Positions 42,907 to 52,232 of a stretch of 64,000 bases of DNA are shown here, in pieces. Under the pieces are notes generated by a model that worked only from the letters and a program-made list of their open reading frames with translations, was not told the DNA's origin and did no database searches. Source of the stretch: an uncultured Chlorobiota bacterium (GTDB taxonomy: Bacteria > Bacteroidota > Ignavibacteria > UBA10030 > UBA6906); contig CAADGV010000033.1 in the NCBI GenBank assembly GCA_900696645.1, positions 1 to 64,000 on the forward strand, written 5' to 3'. Each line of letters opens with the position of its first letter. Position 1 is the first letter of the stretch. A program made the translations under genes and the position numbers.

Positions 42907-45170
42907 AAACCACTTTAGGATTTCTGATAGGGCTCAGTCTCACGGCATCAGCTCTGGCGGCGAGCGGTTCAATTGTCGGCACAGTTGTTGGCAAAGACGA
43001 AAATGACCACCTCATCGGCGTGAATGTACTGGTTCAAGGCTCTGTACGCGGTGCCTCGACAAACGCGGAAGGCAAATATCGCATAGCCGATGTAGCTCCC
43101 GGAACCTATACCCTCATTTTTTCGCTTATCGGATATCAGCGTGAAATCGTGGCAGGCGTCGTCGTTCAGGATGGACAGGAAACCGTCGTGAACGTATCAT
43201 TGCGTGTGCGACCCGTCCAAACTGATCAAGTAGTAGTCACGGCAAACAAACGGGAACAATCATTGCAGGACGTTCCTGTGAGTATTTCCGTGATGGATGC
43301 GGCAGAAATGCAATCGCGCAATCCTCAGACAATCGAGGATGTTATGCGTTATATCCCCGGCGTGAATATCACCGGTGGTCAGGTCAATATCCGGGGATCG
43401 AGCGGATACACCAAGGGGGCGGGCAGCCGCATCGTTATGCTTCTTGATGGAATCCCGTTCATTGCCGGCGATACGGGAGAACTCATCTTCGAGCAAATAC
43501 CCATCGGTCAGATCGACCGGATTGAAGTGGTGAAGGGAGCAAGTTCGGCGCTATACGGCTCCAGCGCGCTGGGTGGAGTCATCAACATAATTACAAAAAC
43601 CATCCCGGAGAATCCGGAGACCTTTGTCAGGACATACGCCGGTCTTTACAACAAGCCATCATATGATAGGTGGAAATGGACAGACCGACGACTGGGGTTT
43701 GCCGGAGTGTCACTTGGTCAAACCGTCAAAGTGGGTGATTTTGGTCTCGCCCTTTCGCTCAGCAGGCAAGTTAACGACAGTTATCGTGCGAATGACTATT
43801 CGCGGCGATACAACGTATATGTCAAAGCACGCCAAGACCTCCCTTCCGAGAATTCGCTGACTTTGAACTTCGGTTTTCTCTCGCAGTATCGAGGTCAGCA
43901 CAATTGGTGGCGTAATATCGATTCCGCTCTCCTCACGCCCTATGTGCAGCGTGACGACGATGTGAATTCGAGCCGTTACTTTGTGAGCAGTCTTTACAGT
44001 GATGCTTTATCCGACAATCTTCTCTTGTCAGTAAAAGGATTGTGGTATCACAATGACTGGAAATCCACAACGTGGCACGATACTCCCCAACCTCGCTGGA
44101 TAGACATCCAGCAGTCGATTTCCAACGATTATCGCGCCGAGATTGGAACGACTGCAATTCTGGGGGGGAACCATACTATCACGAGTGGCGTGAGTGGTCA
44201 GCTTTTCAACGTGGATTCACCCGGTTCACTCTTTGGCAAGCACTCGGGGTGGTCCGCCGCTTTCTTCTCTCAGGATGAGTGGAGCATTACTGACCGGTTC
44301 CTGCTGACTTTTGGGGCTCGGCTCGATATTCAAGAAATTGGACTTATCGATGCCAAGCCTCAGGTAAATCCCAAGGTTGCGCTCTCTTACAAGCTGGACG
44401 AAGGAACTACGCTTCGGGCTTCTTTTGGCAGGGGTTTCAGGGTTCCCTCTATCGGCGAGGTGTTTATTGCACTTGATCTTGGTGGAGGCATCAACACGTT
44501 GCCAAACCCCGACCTGAAAGCTGAGAGAAGTTCTTCCTACGAATTGGGCATCGTTCATGAGCTAAGTGGATTGGGAAAGGTGGATTTTGCTCTGTTCAGG
44601 ACCGATTACAGCAATCTGATAGAACCCACACCGTTTCAGGATGCTGGCGGTAGTTACAAAGTTCAGTGGCAGAACACGCCCAAAGCCCGAGTTCAGGGAT
44701 TTGAAACGGCATGGAGAATCGGGTTCTTCGAAGGCGATCTTCTGTGGAATCTCGGTTACACGTATGCGTATGCTGAAGACCTCACACCCCGGAGGTTCGT
44801 CGGGTTGGACAGTCTCGTGAACGCCCGACCGAACAACGTTCTACCCTACCGTCCCAAGCATGTACTCACAACAGGAGTTCAGGGGCGGTTCGGAATCCTT
44901 AGGGCAAATGTTGATTTCCGGTATATGAGCAAGGTTGATCGAGTATTTGATCTGTTTGTGAACACCAAAGATTTCTTTATTCCCAATGCCGACGCGAGAG
45001 AAAAGATCCTTGTTACCGACTTCAGACTCGGTGCAGACTTTTCCTCTCTCGGAGTTCCTCTTTCGGCAACCGTTCATGTCAATAACGCATTCCAGTATAA
45101 CTACCTCGAACTGACGGCAAACATGTCGCCGCCACGGAATTTTGTTCTCGTGATCGAGGCGCGGTTGTAG
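42903..45170 (+). CDS. TonB-dependent outer membrane receptor with carboxypeptidase-regulatory-like domain
   Basis: This 755-residue receptor has a signal peptide and an N-terminal carboxypeptidase D regulatory-like domain (GSIVGTVVGKDENDHLIGVNV to NVSLRVR). A TonB-box-like VVVTANKR is followed by a plug domain (DVPVSISVMDAAEM, RYIPGVNITGGQVNIRGSSGY, RIEVVKGASSALYGSSALGGVINII) and a 22-strand barrel to the C-terminus (NFVLVIEARL). It imports an unknown substrate (siderophore, vitamin or oligosaccharide) using TonB energy. The ATG at 42903 is chosen for the signal peptide and overlap with the upstream lipoprotein stop. Confidence 0.94.
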   Translation: MKTTLGFLIGLSLTASALAASGSIVGTVVGKDENDHLIGVNVLVQGSVRGASTNAEGKYRIADVAPGTYTLIFSLIGYQREIVAGVVVQDGQETVVNVSLRVRPVQTDQVVVTANKREQSLQDVPVSISVMDAAEMQSRNPQTIEDVMRYIPGVNITGGQVNIRGSSGYTKGAGSRIVMLLDGIPFIAGDTGELIFEQIPIGQIDRIEVVKGASSALYGSSALGGVINIITKTIPENPETFVRTYAGLYNKPSYDRWKWTDRRLGFAGVSLGQTVKVGDFGLALSLSRQVNDSYRANDYSRRYNVYVKARQDLPSENSLTLNFGFLSQYRGQHNWWRNIDSALLTPYVQRDDDVNSSRYFVSSLYSDALSDNLLLSVKGLWYHNDWKSTTWHDTPQPRWIDIQQSISNDYRAEIGTTAILGGNHTITSGVSGQLFNVDSPGSLFGKHSGWSAAFFSQDEWSITDRFLLTFGARLDIQEIGLIDAKPQVNPKVALSYKLDEGTTLRASFGRGFRVPSIGEVFIALDLGGGINTLPNPDLKAERSSSYELGIVHELSGLGKVDFALFRTDYSNLIEPTPFQDAGGSYKVQWQNTPKARVQGFETAWRIGFFEGDLLWNLGYTYAYAEDLTPRRFVGLDSLVNARPNNVLPYRPKHVLTTGVQGRFGILRANVDFRYMSKVDRVFDLFVNTKDFFIPNADAREKILVTDFRLGADFSSLGVPLSATVHVNNAFQYNYLELTANMSPPRNFVLVIEARL

Positions 45171-45249
45171 TATTCAACCAAAATCTTTGACAGTGCTGTG
45201 TGTGAACGACGGATTTCAACAACAAAAACACCAACAATGAGGAGGTAGA

Positions 45250-46359
45250 ATGAAATCTCTGATACGATACACAAAGGCAGGATTTCTATGCGCAGTTCTT
45301 TTCGTGTCTGCCGAAGCGCAGATCACAATATCCCAGGCCGACGTAAACCGCATATTTACGCCGGGGAACCAGGTTGTCAACCGGAACGACAATGTTACCA
45401 CAACGTTCAATGTTGGATCGCCCGGCTCTAACTTTTGGGACTTTAGCGGACTTCAAACAACCACGTTCCAAGTATACACGAGTGTTGCTGCGGCAGGCAC
45501 ACCGCATATTGCAAACTTTCCCGGTGCAACTCACGCAGCCAGAGTCGATACGAACTTGCAGGGCATCTCCGGAACGGTTTATCATTACCTGCAACTTAAC
45601 GCAACCGGCTTACGTAATCTCGGCAACATGGCACGGGCCACACCATTTCCCTTCAGCACAATCGAGTTGAGAACCACGGTAACGCCCTCTGAAATTGTGT
45701 ATGGACTCCCGGCAACTCTTGGAACGATATGGAACACTGCATTCACCAACAATGTGCGGATTACTCTTAACGGACAGGAATTGTCGAACACGACAACCGG
45801 GCATAACGCAACCTACACTGTCGATGGCTATGGAACCATGCTTCTGCCGGGGAGTACGCAACCAATCTATGCTTTGCGCGTTCGTAAATTTAATCTCTAC
45901 ACAAACTCACAGGGCAGCACCGGACCGGCTGTGAGCTTTGTGTTTCTTTCGCGAGGTGGTGCCGTAGTTCAATGTGAGGCAATAGATACCTCCGCGATGA
46001 GTGGCACAATAGCTGTCCGGCAGGGTACAGTCGTGTGGAACAATTCCATTGTATCCGATTCGGTTCTGAGTGTGCCGGGACGTGAAGGAATTCCCGGCGA
46101 CTTTGCGTTGAACCAAAACTATCCCAATCCCTTCAATCCCTCAACTATCATCGGCTATGAGGTAGCAACCGCAGGATTCGTCTCTTTGAAGGTGTTCAAC
46201 ATGTTGGGCGAAGAAGTGGCAACGCTGGTCAGCGAGATGAAATCTCCCGGAATGTATGAAACAAGCTGGAGTGCCGACGGCCTGCCAAGCGGTGTGTACT
46301 TCTATCGCATGACTGCCGGCTCGTTCACCGAGACCCGCCGTATGATGGTATTGAAATGA
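45250..46359 (+). CDS. Secreted protein with T9SS type A sorting domain
   Basis: The 369-residue protein begins with a signal peptide (LCAVLFVSAEAQ) after a strong GAGGAGG ribosome binding site. The middle part is beta-rich and of unknown function. The last 85 residues form the classic sorting domain: LNQNYPNPFNPSTIIGYEV, VFNMLGEEVATLVSE, GVYFYRMTAGSFTETRRM and MVLK. It is a T9SS cargo likely attached to the cell surface. It may be cotranscribed with the TonB receptor (79-base gap); a hairpin terminator follows. Confidence 0.9.
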   Translation: MKSLIRYTKAGFLCAVLFVSAEAQITISQADVNRIFTPGNQVVNRNDNVTTTFNVGSPGSNFWDFSGLQTTTFQVYTSVAAAGTPHIANFPGATHAARVDTNLQGISGTVYHYLQLNATGLRNLGNMARATPFPFSTIELRTTVTPSEIVYGLPATLGTIWNTAFTNNVRITLNGQELSNTTTGHNATYTVDGYGTMLLPGSTQPIYALRVRKFNLYTNSQGSTGPAVSFVFLSRGGAVVQCEAIDTSAMSGTIAVRQGTVVWNNSIVSDSVLSVPGREGIPGDFALNQNYPNPFNPSTIIGYEVATAGFVSLKVFNMLGEEVATLVSEMKSPGMYETSWSADGLPSGVYFYRMTAGSFTETRRMMVLK

Positions 46360-46416
46360 TCGTGAGCTTGATGAGCTGAGTCTTTTGCATTTCAGGCTAT
46401 TGTTTCCGTTATTTCA

Positions 46417-46450
46417 AGGGGCACAAAGTGATTTGTGCCCCTCGCTATTT
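46417..46450 (+). terminator. Terminator after the T9SS cargo gene
   Basis: AGGGGCACAAA and TTTGTGCCCCT are perfect 11-base arms around a GTGA loop, followed by a moderately T-rich stretch. Downstream is the TatD-radical SAM gene. Confidence 0.8.
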
Positions 46451-46466
46451 CTATCAGTAGGATTTC

Positions 46467-47873
46467 ATGTTTATTGATTCTCATTGTCATCTCACGTCTG
46501 AACAATTCAATGCCGACCGCGATGCCGTTATCCGCAGGGCAGAGGACGCAGGCGTTCATGCCATCATCAATCCCGGCACCGACCTTGAAGACAGCAAGAG
46601 AGCAATCGAAGTTGCCGAGAAATATCCCAACATCTATGCATGTGTCGGGTTTCATCCCCACGATGCAAAGAAAGCCAAAGACAAGTCGCTTCAGGAAATT
46701 GAGGAACTAAGCCGCCACCCAAAAGTCGTCGCCATCGGCGAGATCGGATTGGATTTTCACTACGATTTTTCTCCGCGTGACGTTCAGGAATCGGTTTTTC
46801 GGGAGCAGATTGCGCTTGCGCAGCGGCGCAACCTTCCCATTGTTATACACACACGCGAATCCAATTCAGAGACGATCGCCATTGTTGAGGAAGCTGTTTC
46901 GTCGGCGGCAGGATGGCGAAGCGACAAGGTGGTGCCGCATAGCCGATATCCCGCGCCGAAGGGAGTGTTTCATTGTTTCTCGGGTGATGTCGCGATGGCG
47001 TGGCGGGTTATCAACATGGGCTTCTACGTGTCATTGCCCGGCGTTGTAACGTTCAAGAAAGCCGATCTTGCGGTTGAGGTGGCATCGAATGTCTCTGCCG
47101 AACATTTTTTGCTGGAAACAGACAGTCCGTATCTCGCGCCGGTTCCGTTTCGGGGCAAGAGGAATGAGCCCGCGTACATTCCGCTGATTGCGGAGAAAAT
47201 CGCTGCTCTGCAACACTTAAGTGTCGAAGACATCTCCCGTATTACCAACTACAGCGCGTTCAGACTTTTTGGTATTGGAGAAGAAGATGCGGCGAGATTT
47301 ACGTATCAACTCCGGAATTCCCTCTACATCAACCTCACAATTCGATGCAATGCAGATTGTGTTTTTTGTGATAGAAAAGGAGAGGCCGTAATTAAGGGCC
47401 ACAATCTTCGCATCGATCGTGAACCGACTGCGGAAGAAGTGATTGCCGAAATTGGTGACCCGAAGAAATACGAAGAAATCGTCTTCTGCGGTTATGGCGA
47501 ACCGACGATTCGTTTGGATGCCATCAAGGAAATCTCAAAGTGGGTCAAAGCGAACGGAGGCAGGACAAGGCTTAATACTGACGGGCACGGAAATGTCATA
47601 AACAAGCGGAATATTGTTCCTGAACTTGTCGGCCTCATTGATGCCGTTTCGATAAGCCTGAATACAACGGATCCGCATCAATATGGCGAACTGATGAGAA
47701 TTGATGGCGAGAAGTTTTTTCCGGCGATGATTGATTTTGCAAAGGAATCTGTCCGGTTGCTCGGCAAGGTCACGATGACCATTGTTGACCTTGATGATGT
47801 GGATAAGGAACAAGCGCGCCTCCTTGTTGAGAATGAGATTGGGGCAACGTTTCAGACACGCCCGTTTTTCTAA
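46467..47873 (+). CDS. TatD-family metal hydrolase fused to a radical SAM domain
   Basis: The 468-residue protein joins two enzymes. Residues 1-268 are a TatD nuclease: MFIDSHCHL metal ligands, GEIGLDFHYD, VIHTRES, FHCFSG and ETDSPYLAPVPFRGKRNEP, with the standard 260-residue length. Residues 280-468 are a short radical SAM domain with CNADCVFC (Cys294, Cys298, Cys301) after YINLTIR, then VFCGYGEPTIR. TatD-linked radical SAM proteins are a named group found next to or fused to TatD; their reaction is unknown. No frameshift is visible; the frame is continuous across the junction. AGTAGGA lies before the ATG. Confidence 0.92.
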   Translation: MFIDSHCHLTSEQFNADRDAVIRRAEDAGVHAIINPGTDLEDSKRAIEVAEKYPNIYACVGFHPHDAKKAKDKSLQEIEELSRHPKVVAIGEIGLDFHYDFSPRDVQESVFREQIALAQRRNLPIVIHTRESNSETIAIVEEAVSSAAGWRSDKVVPHSRYPAPKGVFHCFSGDVAMAWRVINMGFYVSLPGVVTFKKADLAVEVASNVSAEHFLLETDSPYLAPVPFRGKRNEPAYIPLIAEKIAALQHLSVEDISRITNYSAFRLFGIGEEDAARFTYQLRNSLYINLTIRCNADCVFCDRKGEAVIKGHNLRIDREPTAEEVIAEIGDPKKYEEIVFCGYGEPTIRLDAIKEISKWVKANGGRTRLNTDGHGNVINKRNIVPELVGLIDAVSISLNTTDPHQYGELMRIDGEKFFPAMIDFAKESVRLLGKVTMTIVDLDDVDKEQARLLVENEIGATFQTRPFF

Positions 47874-47885
47874 AGAACTATCGTC

Positions 47886-49022
47886 TTGTCTCCTCGATCA
47901 ATAATACCGGAACGTATTCTCTTTCTTGCCGAAGGCCAGTTGGGCGACTTGCTGTTGCTAACGCCGGCGTTGCGGGCAACGAAGGAATCTTTCCCGCAAT
48001 CACATGTCAGTGTGCTGGTTGTTGAGCGGCGCAGTTCCGATGATGCGAAACCGAATCGCTTCAGTGATTTACGCGCAACAGAAAAAGAGAGAGAAGCCTC
48101 CGCACTCTCAACCAACATGAATGTTGATGAGCTTCTCGTTCTAAGCCGTCAAGCCCTTCGGGAGGAAAAAGGATTTGCGAGAGCCGGAGCCGAGTTGTCC
48201 ATTATCAGATTTCTTCGAGACCGGAAGTTCGACACTGTCATCTGTACTTTTCCTGAAGATCGATTTACCCAATGGGCGTTTCTCTCCGGTGCACGTGTGC
48301 GCATTGGTCAGCGAAAACAAGGTTTGTACTGGCTTTTGACGGACAAACCGGATATCGAGAAACAGGTGCGTGGCGTTCTTGAATACTATTGTGACCTGGT
48401 TCGAGTGCTTGGTGCCAGCGTAGGGTCTGTTCATACCGAATACATTGCGCCGCAATCATCCGAGCAGTGGGCTGAGGATTTCTTGCAGAACGAACATATT
48501 GAACCCGGAAGGAAAATCGTGTGCGTCCATCCGGGCGCGAGCGGCAACTACAAGATTTGGCCGCCGGAAAGATATGCCGGTTTAATGAATCGGCTCTATG
48601 ACATGAATACAGCGGTATTGCTGTACAGCCAGTCCTTCGACGAGCCGATTCTCGGTGCCATTCGACAGCTTGTGAAACGTCCGTATATTGAAGTACGAAC
48701 GGGAAAATGTGTCGGCAACCTTGCTGCAATTATCCGGCGATGCGCCCTTTGCATTACGAACGATTCCGGTCCCCGTCATCTCGCTGTTGCAGTCGGGACG
48801 CCCTCGCTCGCTTTTTTCCGCCAGCATTGCGATAGGGAATGGGGTGTGTATCCTGAAACGGAATACTGCAAAACGTTGACGGGAACACAACAGTGTCAGG
48901 CCTGTCCGCCGGGCGTGTGTCATGATCGAGTGCCGGATGGCCAGCAGTTTGCCTCATACTGTGTCCGCATGATCGGTGTTGACGAAGCCGTTGAGCAAGC
49001 ATGGAAAATGCTTCAAACCTAA
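47886..49022 (+). CDS. GT9 family glycosyltransferase (third in window)
   Basis: This 378-residue GT9 protein has the heptosyltransferase-like N-terminus ERILFLAEGQLGDLLLLTPALRA and C-terminal ITNDSGPRHLAVAVGTPSLAFF. It carries a cysteine group CQACPPGVC near the end, as in many GT9 enzymes. An insertion of about 40 charged residues (ERRSSDDAKPNRFSDLRATE onward) follows the first strands. The start is a TTG 13 bases after the TatD fusion stop. It is unlinked to the two GT9 genes at 29574-31792. Confidence 0.88.
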   Translation: MSPRSIIPERILFLAEGQLGDLLLLTPALRATKESFPQSHVSVLVVERRSSDDAKPNRFSDLRATEKEREASALSTNMNVDELLVLSRQALREEKGFARAGAELSIIRFLRDRKFDTVICTFPEDRFTQWAFLSGARVRIGQRKQGLYWLLTDKPDIEKQVRGVLEYYCDLVRVLGASVGSVHTEYIAPQSSEQWAEDFLQNEHIEPGRKIVCVHPGASGNYKIWPPERYAGLMNRLYDMNTAVLLYSQSFDEPILGAIRQLVKRPYIEVRTGKCVGNLAAIIRRCALCITNDSGPRHLAVAVGTPSLAFFRQHCDREWGVYPETEYCKTLTGTQQCQACPPGVCHDRVPDGQQFASYCVRMIGVDEAVEQAWKMLQT

Positions 49023-49030
49023 AATTCTGC

Positions 49031-49059
49031 TTGCCAGTTTTCGCGGGATGCAGTATATT
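49031..49059 (+). promoter_or_regulatory. Putative promoter of the HEAT-cyclophilin gene
   Basis: TTGCCA (49031-49036), 17-base spacer, TATATT (49054-49059). A hairpin CTCCCC...GGGGGAG (about 49061-49082) lies at the predicted 5' end of the transcript, 65 bases before the ATG. Confidence 0.55.
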
Positions 49060-49144
49060 GCTCCCCACGCACGCGGGGGAGAGCATGCGTTGATTGTTCG
49101 TTGACGGTTTCGATTGATCCACATTCTACTTCCCCAATAAACGG

Positions 49145-51196
49145 ATGAAACCAACAATTGTTCTGGCCCTTCTCCTTGTTGCCGCAACATCGTCGCTGTT
49201 GTGCCAGAATTTACCTGAAGAAACAAAACGGCAAATTCTGATTGCACAGGATACGCGCAACGTAGATTCGATTTCACGCCTTCTCTCCGACACTAATCCT
49301 GACGTGCGGGCATTTGCGGCATTTGCCTGCGGTTCTGTTCAGGATACCTCGCACATTTTTATACTTTCCAAACTTTTGGCAGACAGTAACAGTTCAGTGC
49401 GTACAGCGGCTGCGTTTGCGCTCGGACAATACAACTACGTCGTCGATACCGTTCAACGGACGTTCATTTCCAAAGTGCTTCTGGGCCGACTCGGGTTCGA
49501 GCGGAGAATCGAGACGCTGATCCGGCTTGTTGAAGCGCTGGGAAAGGTCGGCGACGAGCAAAGCCTGAATGTACTTGTAGCTTCGGGGATGAATTTTCAG
49601 GCAAACAGCCTGAAATGTGAAACAGCCCTGTCGGTGGGGCGATACGCGTACCGCAATATCGCCAGCAAAACCGCGTCAGCCTTTGCAGCAGATATTCTTA
49701 CCGCAATCCGAAGCGGTGATGAGTGGAAAGCTGCGTACGCTCTGATGCGTATCAACGATACAACTCTTGTGTCGAACCACACCGGACAAATCGTCTCATC
49801 GGCTTCCCACCAAAGCGCAGATGTCAGAATGTTCGTTGCGTTGGCTCTTGGGAAATGTTCATCGTCTGTAATGGCGGTTAACGCGCTTGTTTCGCTTGTG
49901 ACGTCCGATCCGGACTGGCGAGTGAGAGTGAATGCCGTAAAAGCGATTGCCAAGATGGATACGGCGTTCCATACGCGAATACTCCCTTTGTTGTTTCAGA
50001 GTGCCACAGACTCGTCAGAGCATATATCCCTCAGTGTCATTTCATCGTTGCGTGATTTGCGGATTCGGCGCTCTCCGTTCTCAGCGGCGTGTAGAAAGAC
50101 GCTTGTTGACATTCTCTCAGACAAAAAATACACATCCCGACAAAGAAGAGAAGCAGCTATTGCGCTTGCGAAATTGTTCGGCGCAGACGCATATCCGATA
50201 CTTGCCGATAGATTCAGGACGGGTCTTCTCACAGAGAAGGAATATGTGCCCGCACTTGCGCACACGCCTGATCCCGATGCGCTATCTGCCTTGATCAACT
50301 TTGCGAAAGGAACAGATGCCGGACTTCAACGGGAAGCGCTTGAGGCAATTCAGACTCTTGCGGGAGCATCGCAACGCGATTCGGAATGGATACGAATAGC
50401 CATTCCCGTCTTTCTTGCCTCTTTGCAATCAGATAACATGACTGTCGTTGCAACGGCGGCCAACGGGCTTGCACGTTCTGTATTTTCCGATGCACGTTCC
50501 GGTCCGGCACTTGTCGAAACACTTGGACGGCTGAAGGTTCCCGATGATTCCGATGCCATACTTGCAGTGATTCAGGCTTTGGGTGCATTGAAGTCCTCAC
50601 ATGCGATTGCGCCATTGGAATCCGAGTTGAATAATCCCGACCGCCACATTGCCGTTGAGGCGGCTAAATCGTTGCAGGCGATAACGGGCACTTCATACGC
50701 GCACTTTCTCAAGTCTCATTCGACGCCTGTCTATACAAATCACGATTGGGAGTTGTGGAATAGAATCCGGAAAAACCCGGATGTTCGCGTGAAGACTTCA
50801 AAAGGTTTGTTCACGTTCAAGATGCTGCCCGATGAAGCGCCGTTCACGTGCATCAATTTCGCTTCCCTCATTACGAAAGGCTTCTTTGACGGCTTGTTGT
50901 TTCATCGTGTAGTTCCGAATTTTGTTATTCAAGGTGGAGATCCACGCGGAGATGGATGGGGCGGCCCAGGTTATGCTATCCGGTCGGAGTTCGGGTTTGA
51001 ACATTATGAACGAGGGATGGTGGGAGTCGCGAGCTCAGGAAAGGATACGGAAGGATCTCAGTGGTTTGTTACGCATTGCAACACTCCTCATCTTGACGGG
51101 CGGTACACGATCTTCGGCAAGGTAACGTCAGGGATGGATGTTGTGGATGCGATTCAAGCGGGTGACCGCATCGAAGAAATGCGATTTGCGGAATGA
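49145..51196 (+). CDS. HEAT-repeat protein fused to a cyclophilin-type peptidyl-prolyl isomerase
   Basis: The 683-residue exported protein has a signal peptide (LLLVAATSSLLC), then about 500 residues of HEAT repeats (for example NPDVRAFAAFACG, NSSVRTAAAFALGQ, DWRVRVNAVKAIAKM, NPDRHIAVEAAKSLQAI). A C-terminal cyclophilin domain follows from about residue 545: FHRVVPNFVIQGGDPRGDGWG holds the catalytic Arg, then EGSQWFVTH and LDGRYTIFGKV. It probably folds proline-rich or large envelope proteins in the periplasm, with the HEAT superhelix binding clients. Possible cleavage at or near Cys20 makes a lipoprotein conceivable. It converges with the PorD-like gene. Confidence 0.9.
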   Translation: MKPTIVLALLLVAATSSLLCQNLPEETKRQILIAQDTRNVDSISRLLSDTNPDVRAFAAFACGSVQDTSHIFILSKLLADSNSSVRTAAAFALGQYNYVVDTVQRTFISKVLLGRLGFERRIETLIRLVEALGKVGDEQSLNVLVASGMNFQANSLKCETALSVGRYAYRNIASKTASAFAADILTAIRSGDEWKAAYALMRINDTTLVSNHTGQIVSSASHQSADVRMFVALALGKCSSSVMAVNALVSLVTSDPDWRVRVNAVKAIAKMDTAFHTRILPLLFQSATDSSEHISLSVISSLRDLRIRRSPFSAACRKTLVDILSDKKYTSRQRREAAIALAKLFGADAYPILADRFRTGLLTEKEYVPALAHTPDPDALSALINFAKGTDAGLQREALEAIQTLAGASQRDSEWIRIAIPVFLASLQSDNMTVVATAANGLARSVFSDARSGPALVETLGRLKVPDDSDAILAVIQALGALKSSHAIAPLESELNNPDRHIAVEAAKSLQAITGTSYAHFLKSHSTPVYTNHDWELWNRIRKNPDVRVKTSKGLFTFKMLPDEAPFTCINFASLITKGFFDGLLFHRVVPNFVIQGGDPRGDGWGGPGYAIRSEFGFEHYERGMVGVASSGKDTEGSQWFVTHCNTPHLDGRYTIFGKVTSGMDVVDAIQAGDRIEEMRFAE

Positions 51197-51218
51197 TGGC
51201 TATGTCAGGAGGGAACAG

Positions 51219-52115
51219 CTATCTTCTTCTCCTCATATATTCATCGTAAATCGTCTGATGCGAGGGATCGATCTGAGCGAAATTGAGATAAATGTTGGGA
51301 TCGGAGTAATCGAGAAACAGTTCGGCTATTTCACGGAATTTCGTGTCAAAGAAAATTTTGATGAGTTGATTGCGCGGGTCGGCAGTTCGTTTCACATCAT
51401 CAATCAAAAAAATTGCATCGATTATATTCTGGAATGCCCTGTTGCGCGATGTTGCCATCGAATCAAGTCCCGTAAAATGGTACTTGAACGATGCCGTGCG
51501 AACCGGGGCGAATTTTGAATTCATAATCTCTTCAATCAACTGCAGACGACTGTAGCCGCTCTTTGCCTGTTGCCATCCCCTGCCACCAGTGGCGCGGGCA
51601 AGGTTTACAATATCTGCCGCCTTTTGGAAGAACGGTGTTCCGTTAAGGTTATCCCATGTGTCATAGTCGAATCCAAGAATCAGGTAAGCGTAGAAATCGA
51701 GGAAACTCGCAAGATCGTTGAACGAATACGGGCTGTGATTGATCGGTCGTCCTCTGACGTAGGTAAATTCCCATGCGTCATCAAACAGTCGAAGCACCGC
51801 ACTGTTTTGCGTGCCGTTGTAAATCGGGCGTGAGCTTCCGATAAACACCTGGGCGGAATATCGATCCTGCCCGACAACGCTCTGGATATTAATATCGAAT
51901 GTGCATGAAATCCGTTCGTCAAGATTATCGGATCCCCACCGGTAGTTGTTGACGTACTCACGAACTTCTGACTCGAAATTCATCAACAGATCTTTGTTGG
52001 CTGTCGGGATGGCTTCATAATTTACTCTGACCATACAATCCAACTCCTGTCCGCGGAGTTGGGGCGAGAAAAGAGCAAGCAGAAGAATACCGGTAATGAA
52101 ATTCAAATATCGCAT
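51219..52115 (-). CDS. porD: DUF4835 family, type IX secretion PorD-like protein
   Basis: This 298-residue exported protein matches the DUF4835/PorD family associated with T9SS. It begins MRYLNFITGILLLALFSPQLRGQELDC, whose QELDC start after the signal is typical. Family segments are FEVREYVNN-like ESEVREYVNNYRW, CTFDINIQS, YSFNDLASFLDFYAYLILGFDYDT, and the C-terminal DPSHQTIYDEYMR. The molecular role is not established. The ATG at 52115 has AAGG upstream; a TTG at 52121 is less likely. It is divergent from a PorQ-like barrel gene. Confidence 0.85.
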   Translation of the reverse strand: MRYLNFITGILLLALFSPQLRGQELDCMVRVNYEAIPTANKDLLMNFESEVREYVNNYRWGSDNLDERISCTFDINIQSVVGQDRYSAQVFIGSSRPIYNGTQNSAVLRLFDDAWEFTYVRGRPINHSPYSFNDLASFLDFYAYLILGFDYDTWDNLNGTPFFQKAADIVNLARATGGRGWQQAKSGYSRLQLIEEIMNSKFAPVRTASFKYHFTGLDSMATSRNRAFQNIIDAIFLIDDVKRTADPRNQLIKIFFDTKFREIAELFLDYSDPNIYLNFAQIDPSHQTIYDEYMRRRR

Positions 52116-52148
52116 CGACAAACCTTCACGTCAGTTGAACCTGCAATC

Positions 52149-52177
52149 AATATAATCGTTTCTCGAACCCTGTTCAA
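52149..52177 (-). promoter_or_regulatory. Putative promoter of the PorD-like gene
   Basis: TTGAAC (52177-52172), 17-base spacer, TATATT (52154-52149) on the minus strand; the start would be near 52142, about 27 bases before the ATG. An inverted repeat overlaps the -35 element. Confidence 0.55.
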
Positions 52178-52183
52178 GAACAG
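52170..52183. promoter_or_regulatory. Inverted repeat overlapping the porD -35 element
   Basis: CTGTTC AA GAACAG is a perfect 14-base inverted repeat covering the -35 hexamer and lying between two divergent genes. It is a good operator candidate. The CTGT-N6-ACAG spacing is not the E. coli LexA spacing. Confidence 0.4.
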
Positions 52184-52232
52184 TTTTGCATGATGCTCCA
52201 GAATCCGTTCAACAATATGCCCGGAGGGAATC

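Noticed and set aside
52170-52183. SOS/LexA box
   Set aside because: CTGT-N6-ACAG has the wrong spacing for the E. coli type and does not fit the Bacillus type. It is kept only as a generic inverted repeat.
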